DNA from: Alkalihalobacillus sp. AL-G
GTDB taxonomy: Bacteria > Bacillota > Bacilli > Bacillales > Fictibacillaceae
NCBI RefSeq assembly: GCF_030643805.1
Contig: NZ_CP094656.1
Coordinates: 806,001 to 870,000 of the forward strand
Direction: 5' to 3'
DNA: 64,000 nucleotides
Shown here: positions 25,470 through 33,879 of the stretch, piece by piece
How positions within the stretch are numbered: the first letter of the stretch is position 1
Layout: each line of letters starts with the position of its first letter
The notes under the pieces: model-generated
Databases searched by the model: none
Told to the model about the DNA's origin: nothing
What the model saw: the letters and a program-made list of their open reading frames with translations, nothing else
Made by a program: the position numbers and the translations under genes

Positions 25470-26774
25470 GTGAAAAAGGGTATTAAGGGTTTAATCAAAA
25501 TGGTTGGCCCCCTTGCGTTAGTTACAATTATGAGTTCTTTGCTGGTCGGCTGCTCGGACTCAGGTTCTTCAGGTGAAGGAGATGACAAGGTAACTGAAAT
25601 TCGGGTAGTGACTGCGAATCATCCATGGACAGAAGCCATTGAAAAGGAACTGTCAGCATTCGAAAAGGAAACCGGCATCAAGGTCAAGATCGACAGCTAT
25701 TTTGAGGATCAGCTTACACAAAAAACCTCTGTAGAATTCGCATCACATTCAGATGACATTGATGTTGTAATGTTCCGCCCCCTCCAGGATGGAAAAATGT
25801 TTCACAAAAATGGCTATTTTGCTAGTTTGAATGATTACGCTAAGAAAGACAATTTCACAGAAGACTTTATTCCAGCGGCTCTCGGAAGCGTGAAAGCTGG
25901 AGACGAATTATTCGGATTGCCGCTCGTTACTGAAACGGAAGTTTTATATTATCGGAAAGACCTGTTAGAAAAAGCCGGTTTAGATGTTCCGAAAACATTG
26001 GAAGAGCTTGAAGATGCTGCAAAAATACTCCATGATCCTGAAAATGGAATTGCTGGATTTGTTGCTCGCGGTAAGCGTGCTGCTGCAGTTACTCAGTTCT
26101 CCAGCTTCCTATACGGCTTTGGCGGAGATTTCATCGAAAACGATAAATCTGTCATTGCTACTCCTGAAGCCATTGAAGCGTTTGAATACTATGGTAACCT
26201 GCTCAAGAATTATGGACCCAAAGGAACACTCAATATGAGCTGGCCAGAAGCAATGGCTGTATTCACCCAAGGTAAAGCGGCCTTCTACACTGACGCTTCT
26301 TCCCTCTTTTCAAACGCTACTGACCCATCAAAATCGCAGGTAGCGGATAAAGTCGGTTTCGCTCCATTCCCGGCTGGGCCAGATGGAGCACATCCATATA
26401 ACGTCACATCTTGGGCGCTTGGTATCGGTGCTAACTCCAATAAGAAAGACGCTGCTTGGGAATTCATTCATTGGGCATTAAGTAAAGAAATGGTTGAAAA
26501 GCTTCAAGCTGAAGGGAATCCGGGCGCACGTATTTCTGTTTGGAATTCACCGGAAGGTACGGCAATGTTCCCTGAAGATCTAGCGGCTGCGATTGCGGCT
26601 AATGGTAAAGCAGATGGAAAGCCTTATGACCGTCCACTTGTCATTAACGTTGGTAAAGCTCGTGACACCATTGGTGATGTAATCATTGCTGCGCAACAAG
26701 GAAAAGACGTGAAAGCAGCTGCAGAAAAAGCGGACAAAGCGTTCCAGGAACTACTAGATAAAGAGAATAAGTAA
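25470..26774 (+). CDS. CUT1 ABC transporter, substrate-binding lipoprotein (sugar-acid cluster)
   Basis: 434 residues from GTG 25470, with AAAGGAGG upstream. Lipobox LLVGC at about residue 28, then a family 1 solute-binding fold (VVTANHPWTEAIEKELSAFEKETG, DIDVVMFRPLQDGKMF, GFAPFPAGPDGAHPYNVTSWAL). It is flanked by uxuA and by two permease genes and the KDG pathway, so it probably binds an aldonate or an aldonate-containing oligomer rather than a neutral sugar. The ligand is inferred only from context. The ATPase is missing, suggesting a shared MsmX-like subunit. Confidence 0.88.
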   Translation: MKKGIKGLIKMVGPLALVTIMSSLLVGCSDSGSSGEGDDKVTEIRVVTANHPWTEAIEKELSAFEKETGIKVKIDSYFEDQLTQKTSVEFASHSDDIDVVMFRPLQDGKMFHKNGYFASLNDYAKKDNFTEDFIPAALGSVKAGDELFGLPLVTETEVLYYRKDLLEKAGLDVPKTLEELEDAAKILHDPENGIAGFVARGKRAAAVTQFSSFLYGFGGDFIENDKSVIATPEAIEAFEYYGNLLKNYGPKGTLNMSWPEAMAVFTQGKAAFYTDASSLFSNATDPSKSQVADKVGFAPFPAGPDGAHPYNVTSWALGIGANSNKKDAAWEFIHWALSKEMVEKLQAEGNPGARISVWNSPEGTAMFPEDLAAAIAANGKADGKPYDRPLVINVGKARDTIGDVIIAAQQGKDVKAAAEKADKAFQELLDKENK

Positions 26775-26803
26775 TAGGTAGTCATCAATAGTTTTGATGA
26801 AAT

Positions 26804-26850
26804 CGGCTTTCGGTGTACCAGCTAAGTCCTTTTTTAGATGCCGAAAGCCG
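26804..26850 (+). promoter_or_regulatory. Hairpin between binding-protein and permease genes
   Basis: Perfect 10-base arms CGGCTTTCGG (26804-26813) and CCGAAAGCCG (26841-26850). It lies 30 bases after the binding-protein stop without a following T run; likely an mRNA-stabilising or partially terminating element that raises binding-protein levels over permeases. Confidence 0.6.
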
Positions 26851-26979
26851 GTTGCCTTTACATAGGTGTAAGTATTGATCATTTCTTGAATGTTGCTATG
26901 AATTTAATGCCTGACAGCCTGAATTTCACCTGGAACACATGCTTAAAGGAATATCACCGGGTTAGGAGGAAAAATAAGC

Positions 26980-27858
26980 ATGATAAACTGGATTGATCGG
27001 AACATCAAGTGGGTTTTTACGATGCCTGCTGTCATTTTTGTTGCGTTAATGATGGTCTTGCCTGTCGGTTATACATTTTGGCTAAGCTTCCACAACTGGA
27101 ATATGTCAAATATAGACCCGCCATTATGGGTAGCATTTAAAAACTATCAGGTTTTATTCAATGATCCTCTATTTATAAAATCACTGTGGCTTATGCTTTA
27201 TTTTACGGTTGCATCGGTACTTATTGAAACGATTTTAGGTATCGGCCTGGCAATCATGATGAATCAGCATTTTATTGGAAAGGGCCTGGTCAAGACATTA
27301 TTCTTGTTGCCGATGGTGGCGACACCCGTAGCGGTAGGTTTGGTTTGGGTCCTTATTTATGAACCGAATATCGGTATTGCAAACGTGTTTTTAAATAAGC
27401 TTGGATTGCCTGGTCTTGAGTGGTTGACCTCACCTGATCTTGTCATGCCTTCATTGATTTTGATCGATGTATGGGAATGGACACCGATGATTGCTTTGAT
27501 TGTTCTGGCGGGGCTTGTTTCTCTTCCAAGGGATCCCTTTGAAGCAGCGATGATTGATGGGGCGAATTCCTGGCAAACTTTCTGGAAAATTACGCTTCCT
27601 TTATTGAAGCCGACGATTTATTCCGCCGTCTTGTTGAGGATGATCGATGCATTGAAAACCTTCGATATCATCTATGCCACCACGCAGGGTGGTCCGGGTA
27701 CTGCATCACAGACGATCAACATCTATGGTTATGTCTTAGGCTTCCAATATTTCAAAATTGGTCAGGCTTCAGCTTTACTTATGGTGTTTTTCCTCATAGT
27801 CCTATCGATTAGTATCTTTACTATTCTCTTAAGAAAGAGAGCGGGGGTCAGTTTATGA
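26980..27858 (+). CDS. CUT1 ABC transporter permease, MalF type (sugar-acid cluster)
   Basis: 292 residues, six TM helices, with EAA loop FEAAMIDGANSWQTFWKITLP near residue 190. Ribosome binding site TTAGGAGG precedes the ATG. Its last codons overlap the next permease gene (ATGA-type overlap, 27855-27858). Normal size for the family, unlike the enlarged MalF-type protein at 19016. Confidence 0.92.
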   Translation: MINWIDRNIKWVFTMPAVIFVALMMVLPVGYTFWLSFHNWNMSNIDPPLWVAFKNYQVLFNDPLFIKSLWLMLYFTVASVLIETILGIGLAIMMNQHFIGKGLVKTLFLLPMVATPVAVGLVWVLIYEPNIGIANVFLNKLGLPGLEWLTSPDLVMPSLILIDVWEWTPMIALIVLAGLVSLPRDPFEAAMIDGANSWQTFWKITLPLLKPTIYSAVLLRMIDALKTFDIIYATTQGGPGTASQTINIYGYVLGFQYFKIGQASALLMVFFLIVLSISIFTILLRKRAGVSL

Positions 27859-28679
27859 GTGGAAGAAAACAAAAACCATTTAAAATCACAGTCACTCATA
27901 TTGGTGTCTATTTATCTTTAATACTATTCTTGCTGCCGTTTCTATGGATGATCTTAGCCTCCTTTAAAACACAAGTGCAAATCCTTAATACAGAAAACAT
28001 TTTTTCTATCACTGCAAATTTAGATAACTATATTAGTGTATTTGAAGAATACGCCTTCCTCAAATTTATTATCAACAGTTTTATCGTCGGCATATTATCA
28101 ACTTTTTTCGGTCTCGTGCTAGGCTTGCCTGCCGCTTATGCGATTGCAAAATACAAGCAGGAAGGACTTGGACTCTTAATCCTTGTCGCAAGAATTGTAC
28201 CAGGGATCTCGTTTCTGATCCCATGGTTTATCATCTTTTCAAGAATGCAGTTGATCGACACGTATACAGCACTGATTTTAAGTCATATGCTTGTGACCAT
28301 GCCGTTCATCGTATGGGTCATGATTCCATTTTTTGAAGGACTGCCGTCTGCACTTGAGGAATCTGCCCGTATTGACGGATGTACGATTCCATCAGCCTTT
28401 ATTCGAATCATTTTACCGATCTCCGGACCTGGCATCATTACATCCACCATTTTGGCTTTCATTTTCTCATGGAATAACTTTATGTTCTCCATCATTTTGG
28501 CTGGTGAGAAGACAAAGACTTTACCAATTGCTGTCTTTAATTTCCTATCTTATTCGGAAATCAACTGGGGAGGTTTGATGGCAGCTTCCGTGATCATTAC
28601 TGCGCCGGTTCTTATTTTGGCACTCTTTGCCCAGCGGTATATCATTGCTGGCTTGACGGGTGGTAGTGTTAAAGGTTAG
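27855..28679 (+). CDS. CUT1 ABC transporter permease, MalG type (sugar-acid cluster)
   Basis: 274 residues, six TM helices, EAA loop LEESARIDGCTIPSAFIRIILP, and the C-terminus GLTGGSVKG usual for MalG-like proteins. Translationally coupled to the preceding permease by a 4-base overlap. Followed after 94 bases by dgoD. Confidence 0.92.
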   Translation: MSGRKQKPFKITVTHIGVYLSLILFLLPFLWMILASFKTQVQILNTENIFSITANLDNYISVFEEYAFLKFIINSFIVGILSTFFGLVLGLPAAYAIAKYKQEGLGLLILVARIVPGISFLIPWFIIFSRMQLIDTYTALILSHMLVTMPFIVWVMIPFFEGLPSALEESARIDGCTIPSAFIRIILPISGPGIITSTILAFIFSWNNFMFSIILAGEKTKTLPIAVFNFLSYSEINWGGLMAASVIITAPVLILALFAQRYIIAGLTGGSVKG

Positions 28680-28773
28680 TCGTTTTCGTACTTAAAATAG
28701 ACTGTAGTCTACAAATCTATGTACAATTGAATAGTAAAAAAATAACGGAGATTCATGCGATAGGAGAGATACG

Positions 28774-29922
28774 ATGAAAATCACCAAGCTGACATTATAT
28801 AAAGTTCCTCCTCGCTGGTTGTTTCTTAAAATCGATACGGATAGCGGTATAACAGGATGGGGTGAACCCATTGTTGAAGGACGTGCAAGCACGGTAGAGG
28901 CATGTGTTCAAGAATTGAGCGATTATTTGATTGGGAAAGATCCGTTACGTATCGAGGATCACTTTCAGGTCCTTTACCGTGGAGGTTTCTACCGAGGGGG
29001 CCCGATTCTAACAAGTGCGATTTCTGGCATAGAGCAAGCATTATGGGATATTAAAGGGAAATACTATAATATGCCAGTTTACGAGATGCTTGGAGGTGCA
29101 GCTCGAGATAAAATTCGTGTATACTCCTGGATCGGCGGTGATCGTCCGAGCGATGTGGCACAGGCTGCAAAAGAAAAGCTAGACGCTGGTTTTACTGCGG
29201 TTAAAATGAATGCTACTGAAGAATTGGATTATATTGATACGGGTTCAAAAGTTGAAGCAGTGATTAACAGCGTCGCTTCAGTTCGGGAAGTTGTTGGAAA
29301 GGACTTTGGGATTGGCATTGATTTTCACGGCCGTGTACATAAAACAATGGCAAAAATTCTTGTGAGAGAGTTAGAGCCATACCGACCAATGTTTATCGAG
29401 GAACCAGTTCTGCCGGAAAATAATGAAGCTTTGCGCGAAATTGCCCGCTATACGACAACTCCAATCGCAACTGGTGAAAGACAGTACACGAGATGGGGGT
29501 TCAAGCAGATCTTGATGGACGGTTATGTTGATATCATTCAGCCTGATGTCTCCCATGCTGGTGGCATCTTGGAGCTGAAAAAAATCGCTGCGATGGCAGA
29601 AGCCTTTGATGTGTCGGTTGCACCTCATTGTCCGCTTGGACCCATTGCTTTAGCTTCATGTCTTCAGCTTGATGCATGTACCCCGAATTCGATCATTCAG
29701 GAACAAAGCCTCGGCATACATTATAATAAGGGAAAAGACTTGCTTGATTACCTCAAGAATCCAGGGGTGTTCAAATATAAGGATGGTTATGTCAACATAC
29801 CAGAAGGACCGGGGCTCGGTATAGAGGTTGATGAAGAACGCGTCAAAGAAATGGCGAAGATCGGGCATGATTGGAAAAACCCGATATGGCGCAATAAAGA
29901 TGGAAGCATTGCAGAATGGTAA
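28774..29922 (+). CDS. dgoD: D-galactonate dehydratase
   Basis: 382 residues, the same length as Escherichia coli DgoD and alike along its whole length: KITKLTLYKVPPRW at the start, YRGGFYRGGPILTSAISGIEQALWDIKG, YSWIGGDRP, then enolase-superfamily metal ligands in DFHGRV, FIEEPV and TGER, the catalytic His in DVSHAGGI and APHCPLGP, and WRNKDGSIAEW at the end. It converts D-galactonate to 2-keto-3-deoxygalactonate. Some close relatives also accept gluconate, which would fit the neighbouring gluconokinase; that cannot be judged by eye. The next genes supply the kinase and aldolase for the product. Confidence 0.92.
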   Translation: MKITKLTLYKVPPRWLFLKIDTDSGITGWGEPIVEGRASTVEACVQELSDYLIGKDPLRIEDHFQVLYRGGFYRGGPILTSAISGIEQALWDIKGKYYNMPVYEMLGGAARDKIRVYSWIGGDRPSDVAQAAKEKLDAGFTAVKMNATEELDYIDTGSKVEAVINSVASVREVVGKDFGIGIDFHGRVHKTMAKILVRELEPYRPMFIEEPVLPENNEALREIARYTTTPIATGERQYTRWGFKQILMDGYVDIIQPDVSHAGGILELKKIAAMAEAFDVSVAPHCPLGPIALASCLQLDACTPNSIIQEQSLGIHYNKGKDLLDYLKNPGVFKYKDGYVNIPEGPGLGIEVDEERVKEMAKIGHDWKNPIWRNKDGSIAEW

Positions 29923-29941
29923 TAAGATAAAGGTGGAATGA

Positions 29942-30886
29942 ATGATGGATGTCATCACTTTTGGAGAATCAATGGTACTGTTCAGTCCGATGAAGACAGG
30001 CCGACTAAGATACATTAGTCAGTTTGAAAAAACGATAGGAGGAGCAGAATCCAACGTGGCCATCGCTCTTGCAAGGCTTGGGTATCAGGTCAGTTGGGTC
30101 AGTCGATTGGGTGATGATGAGTTCGGTCTTTTCGTTCGTAATTTCATCCGGGGCGAAGGAGTGGACACAAGCTTAGTCACCTTTGATCCTGATCACCCCA
30201 CGGGTGTTTTTTTCAAAGAGCGGCATGAAGAAGGCGATCCAAAGGTTTATTATTATCGTACAGGATCGGCCGCCAGTTATATGAATCGTAGTCATTTAAG
30301 TGAAAGTGACATTGCGGGCGCTAAGATTCTGCACATCACAGGTATTACAGCTGCGCTCAGTCATTCCTGTCGAGAGTTGATTCATTATGCGATAGATATT
30401 GCGAAAGAGAATGATGTAACCGTTGTTTTTGACCCGAACATCCGGCTTAAGCTATGGTCCGAAAATGAGGCTCGTTCTGAACTGATGTCCATCGCAGGTA
30501 AGTGTGATATCGTATTACCAGGTCTGGAGGAAGGGCGCTTACTTACAGCGAAAACGGAACCTGAGGACATATCTGAAAGCCTTATATCTATTGGAGCAAA
30601 GGCTGTTGTTGTGAAGCTAGGGGCAAAGGGAGCCTATTACCATACATCGGATAGCTGCGAATTCATTGAAGGATGTAAGGTCGGTCATGTGGTAGATACC
30701 ATTGGGGCGGGGGATGGTTTTGCCGCTGGTTTCATATCTGGGGTTATTCGGAACTGGACCTATCGGGAGGCTGTGAAACTTGGTAACCGGGTGGGTGCTT
30801 CTGCTGTCACGGTGACCGGAGACGTAGAAGGCTATCCATATTGGTCAGAAATTGTTCCTGATCGTTCGAAGGACATTTTAAGATAA
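29942..30886 (+). CDS. kdgK: 2-keto-3-deoxygluconate/galactonate kinase (PfkB family)
   Basis: 314 residues. PfkB signatures: GGAESNVAIALARLGYQVSWVSRLGDDEFG near the N-terminus (read as GGAESNVAIALARLG), DPNIRLKLW, and the C-terminal DTIGAGDGFAAGF with the catalytic Asp. Sugar kinases of this type phosphorylate KDG made by UxuA and the galactonate epimer made by DgoD. The ATG follows AAAGGTGG and lies 19 bases after dgoD. Confidence 0.9.
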   Translation: MMDVITFGESMVLFSPMKTGRLRYISQFEKTIGGAESNVAIALARLGYQVSWVSRLGDDEFGLFVRNFIRGEGVDTSLVTFDPDHPTGVFFKERHEEGDPKVYYYRTGSAASYMNRSHLSESDIAGAKILHITGITAALSHSCRELIHYAIDIAKENDVTVVFDPNIRLKLWSENEARSELMSIAGKCDIVLPGLEEGRLLTAKTEPEDISESLISIGAKAVVVKLGAKGAYYHTSDSCEFIEGCKVGHVVDTIGAGDGFAAGFISGVIRNWTYREAVKLGNRVGASAVTVTGDVEGYPYWSEIVPDRSKDILR

Positions 30887-30915
30887 GAAGCACAGAGATG
30901 GGGGAAATGTAAGAA

Positions 30916-31572
30916 ATGCTGCCCAAAGTAGAATTACTGCAAAAAATAGAAGACGGAGGCATCATTGCGGTTGTTCGCCGGGTGCCGGAAAATGTCGTCC
31001 AACAAGTTGCAGAGAGTCTCATTGAAGGTGGGGTCACAGCACTTGAAGTGACTGTCGATTCACCGAATGTATACCGTTCCATCGAAAAGCTCGCAAACCG
31101 ATTGGGAGACCGAGCGCTCGTCGGAGCAGGGACTGTTTTGGATAGTGAGTCCGCCTGGCAAGCCATTAGTGCAGGAGCCGAATTTGTCTTTAGCCCAAGC
31201 CTTTCAGAGGATATCATTCGAACGGCTCTCCGGTATGGTAAAATCGCCATTCCGGGCGTCATGACGCCAACCGAAATGATTAGAGCAATGGAATGGGGAG
31301 CAGACATGGTCAAGCTGTTCCCTGCCGGTACTCTTGGGCCGAAGTATTTGAAGGATGTCAAGGGACCGTTTCCTCACATTCCTGTTATACCGACAGGAGG
31401 GGTGAACCTGGATAACATCGATTCCTTTATTGAGGCTGGCGCTGTTGCTGTAGGAATTGGCGTCAGCTTGGTTGATACAAAGGATATCGAATCAGGTAAC
31501 TTTAACAAGATTAGAACCAACGCTTCTTTATATGTTGAAGCAGTGAAAACGGCACGCGAGAGACATATATAG
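30916..31572 (+). CDS. kdgA: 2-keto-3-deoxy-6-phosphogluconate/galactonate aldolase
   Basis: 218 residues, single class I aldolase domain with the family landmarks IIAVVRRVPEN, GGVTALEVTVDSP (catalytic Glu), VGAGTVLD, EFVFSPSLSED, IPGVMTPTEM, VKLFPAGTLGPKYLK (Schiff-base Lys) and PTGGVNLDNI. It splits KDPG or KDPGal into pyruvate and glyceraldehyde 3-phosphate, finishing the Entner-Doudoroff-like route that starts with UxuA and DgoD. Confidence 0.92.
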   Translation: MLPKVELLQKIEDGGIIAVVRRVPENVVQQVAESLIEGGVTALEVTVDSPNVYRSIEKLANRLGDRALVGAGTVLDSESAWQAISAGAEFVFSPSLSEDIIRTALRYGKIAIPGVMTPTEMIRAMEWGADMVKLFPAGTLGPKYLKDVKGPFPHIPVIPTGGVNLDNIDSFIEAGAVAVGIGVSLVDTKDIESGNFNKIRTNASLYVEAVKTARERHI

Positions 31573-31633
31573 TAAATATGAGGTTCACACTCATAGATGA
31601 TAATGAAGTATTCGAGCTGAAAGGACGTTTTTC

Positions 31634-33175
31634 ATGCAACGAGAACGATATATTGGTGTGGATATCGGAACGACCAGTACGAAAGCTGCTATGTACGATG
31701 GAAGTGGCGCACTTCTTGCCCAGCATCATGTAGAGTACCCATTGTACAGGCCGGAAGTATCAGCAGCAGAACAAGATCCAGAGGAAATCTTCCAGTCGGT
31801 CGTCACCTCGGTACGTGCAACGATTGAAAAAAGCGGAGTATCAAATCGTCAGGTTGGATTTGTTTCTTTCAGTTCAGCGATGCATACGTTAATCGCCCTC
31901 GACGAAGAAGGATATCCGCTCACGAAATGCATAACGTGGGCAGATTCACGAAGTGCGAAATGGGCAGACCGATTAAGGGCTTCACCTGAAGGACACGAAA
32001 TTTACCGTAGAACAGGGACGCCTACCCATCCGATGTTGCCGCTGACAAAGTTGATGTGGCTACAGGAAGAATATCCGGAAACGTTTCAAAAAGCTGTCAA
32101 ATTCGTTTCCATAAAAGAGTACGTCTTTTATCGATTATTTGAAGAATACGTCATAGACTACTCCATTGCATCAGCGACAGGATTATTTGAGCTGGAAAAA
32201 TTGGCGTGGGATATGGAGGCACTTGTAACAGCTGGAATTACTGCGGATCAATTGTCAAAACCTGTACCGACTACAGCGATATTAACTGGGCTTTCTGAAA
32301 TGTATGCCGATGCAATGGGGTTGGCACCTGATACACCGTTTATCATCGGGGCGAGTGATGGGGTGCTGTCCAATCTGGGCGTCAATGCAATCGAACCTGG
32401 TACTGTCGCAGTAACGATCGGTACAAGCGGTGCAATCCGGACAGCAGCGGATCGCCCAATAACAGATCCTAAGGGCCGTACATTCTGCTATGTATTGACG
32501 GAAGACCTCTGGATCATCGGCGGGCCTGTCAACAATGGCGGCATGACATTCAAATGGCTGCGGGATCAATTGTGCTCGTCCGAGGCTGAATCTGCAATAA
32601 GGATCGGTGTCGACCCTTATAAAATGCTGACCGACATTGCTTCACGTGTCCGGCCTGGTTCTGATGGATTGTTGTTCCATCCGTATCTGAGTGGGGAGCG
32701 TGCCCCGTTATGGAATGCGAAGGCGAGGGGTTCTTTTTTCGGACTTGCGTTGCACCATCAGAAGGAGCATTTGATCCGTGCGGTTCTTGAAGGGGTTATT
32801 TTCAACCTGCATTCGGTCATGCTGACCCTGGAGGAATTGATCGGAAAGCCGAGTCGGATTCAAGCGACTGGCGGATTCGCACAATCTGGTTTGTGGAGGC
32901 AAATGTTAACGGACATTTTCAACCAGGAGGTGTACGTACCGGAAAGTCATGAAAGCTCGTGCTTAGGGGCTGTGATATTAGGGTTGTATGCACAAGGGAA
33001 GATTGATTCGTTGCAGCACGCTTCCTCGATGGTTGGCTCCGTACATCATCATACTCCGAACCCGGAAAATGTAAAGCTTTATAAGGAACTAATGTCGATT
33101 TTTATCCGGATTTCAAGGAAATTGGAAGAAGAATATACAGCAATTGCAGACTTTCAAAGGAAACACGTTCAATAA
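31634..33175 (+). CDS. gntK: Gluconokinase (FGGY family)
   Basis: 513 residues. N-terminal FGGY phosphate motif (YIGVDIGTTSTKAAMYD), FSSAMHTLIALD, ITWADSRSAKWAD, and the C-terminal ATP domain (IGASDGVLSNLG, TIGTSGAIRT, YLSGERAPLWNAKARGSFFG, ATGGFAQSGLWRQM). These are typical of Bacillus GntK, which makes 6-phosphogluconate. Together with the short 6PGDH at 23271 it forms the gluconate branch of the cluster. AAAGGA lies 9 bases before the ATG. End of the operon; terminator arm at 33182. Confidence 0.9.
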   Translation: MQRERYIGVDIGTTSTKAAMYDGSGALLAQHHVEYPLYRPEVSAAEQDPEEIFQSVVTSVRATIEKSGVSNRQVGFVSFSSAMHTLIALDEEGYPLTKCITWADSRSAKWADRLRASPEGHEIYRRTGTPTHPMLPLTKLMWLQEEYPETFQKAVKFVSIKEYVFYRLFEEYVIDYSIASATGLFELEKLAWDMEALVTAGITADQLSKPVPTTAILTGLSEMYADAMGLAPDTPFIIGASDGVLSNLGVNAIEPGTVAVTIGTSGAIRTAADRPITDPKGRTFCYVLTEDLWIIGGPVNNGGMTFKWLRDQLCSSEAESAIRIGVDPYKMLTDIASRVRPGSDGLLFHPYLSGERAPLWNAKARGSFFGLALHHQKEHLIRAVLEGVIFNLHSVMLTLEELIGKPSRIQATGGFAQSGLWRQMLTDIFNQEVYVPESHESSCLGAVILGLYAQGKIDSLQHASSMVGSVHHHTPNPENVKLYKELMSIFIRISRKLEEEYTAIADFQRKHVQ

Positions 33176-33181
33176 AAAAGT

Positions 33182-33212
33182 AAAAGGGGCTGAAACTCGT
33201 CAGTTCCTCTTT
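33182..33212 (+). terminator. Terminator-like hairpin after gntK
   Basis: AAAGGGGCTGA / TCAGTTCCTCTTT local stem. Its left arm AAAAGGGGCTGA also pairs perfectly with TCAGCCCCTTTT at 33473-33484, 280 bases away, just before a T run. Confidence 0.6.
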
Positions 33213-33223
33213 AATCGTTCAAG

Positions 33224-33343
33224 TTACACGTCAAAAATATGTGTTACACGAGAAAAAAACGGATTACACGAGAAAAATCCGAGTTACGCGAGAAAAATCT
33301 GAGTTACACGAGAAAAATCCGAGTTACGCGAGAAACCTCCATT
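33224..33343. repeat. Six-copy 20-bp tandem array, TTACRCGAGAAAAATCCGAG
   Basis: TTACACG or TTACGCG begins at 33224, 33244, 33264, 33284, 33304 and 33324, an exact 20-base period. The middle copies are nearly identical (TTACACGAGAAAAATCCGAG alternating with TTACGCGAGAAAAATCTGAG), the outer ones degenerate. It lies between the two arms of an inverted repeat (33182-33193, 33473-33484). Confidence 0.85.
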
Positions 33344-33570
33344 TTCCCTCTAAATTAAAGGCCGTAAACACTTCCACAATAAATAAGAATTTGCACTTAC
33401 AACTTGAATTTTTCATCAATTATATAAAACTTCAAGAAGACTGAAATAATTTGAAGAGATTTCTCTTTTGAGTCAGCCCCTTTTTTTAGCAGAAAGGAAT
33501 GGAGTGTGCCACAAAAATGTGACTTCCAGCACCCAGCCACTCAGGCCACTTCAGATCCACATATATTCAT

Positions 33571-33660
33571 TTCGCAGATTATTTTGCTGTTTCGCAGATG
33601 ATTTCCTCATTTCGCAGTTATTTTCAGATTTTAGCAGTTAAATCTCAAATTTCGCAGTAA
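33571..33660. repeat. Five-copy 20-bp-phased array with TTCGCAG core
   Basis: TTCGCAG (TTAGCAG in the fourth copy) starts at 33571, 33591, 33611, 33631 and 33651, again exactly every 20 bases. About 10-13 bases per unit are conserved (CATTTCGCAGTTAT-like) and the rest vary freely, unlike an ordinary slippage repeat. Confidence 0.8.
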
Positions 33661-33879
33661 TCTAAAAGCGCCATACCAACAAAAAGGAGATTCGGCGCCT
33701 TTAAAACCGTTTTTATTTATGAAATGAGCTAAAATCCACAAGTTGGGCTTTATAAAGGTAATACTTCAGCACTCAAAGGTAAACTTCGGCACACTAAAGT
33801 AAACCGATGCTGTGTTAGTAGAACTTGATGTGGGAATTCTATACAATGGAGGAAAGCGTAAATGGAAAGGGTGAAACCA

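Larger units (their letters stand above)
33176..33879. other. Long intergenic region gntK to yhfI with two repeat arrays
   Basis: About 700 bases without a credible gene. It contains the gntK terminator arm, a six-copy 20-bp array (33224-33343), a distant matching terminator arm with T run (33473-33487), and a five-copy 20-bp-phased array with a different core (33571-33660). The open frame at 33241-33444 is just translated repeat. GGAGG at 33848 and GAAAGGG at 33866 precede the two candidate yhfI starts. Confidence 0.7.

Noticed and set aside
33241-33444. 67-residue protein over the 20-bp array
   Set aside because: The frame is only the translated repeat; no ribosome binding site.
33224-33660. 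CRISPR array
   Set aside because: Unit and spacer lengths (20-bp period) are far too short, spacers are not protospacer-sized, and no cas genes are present.
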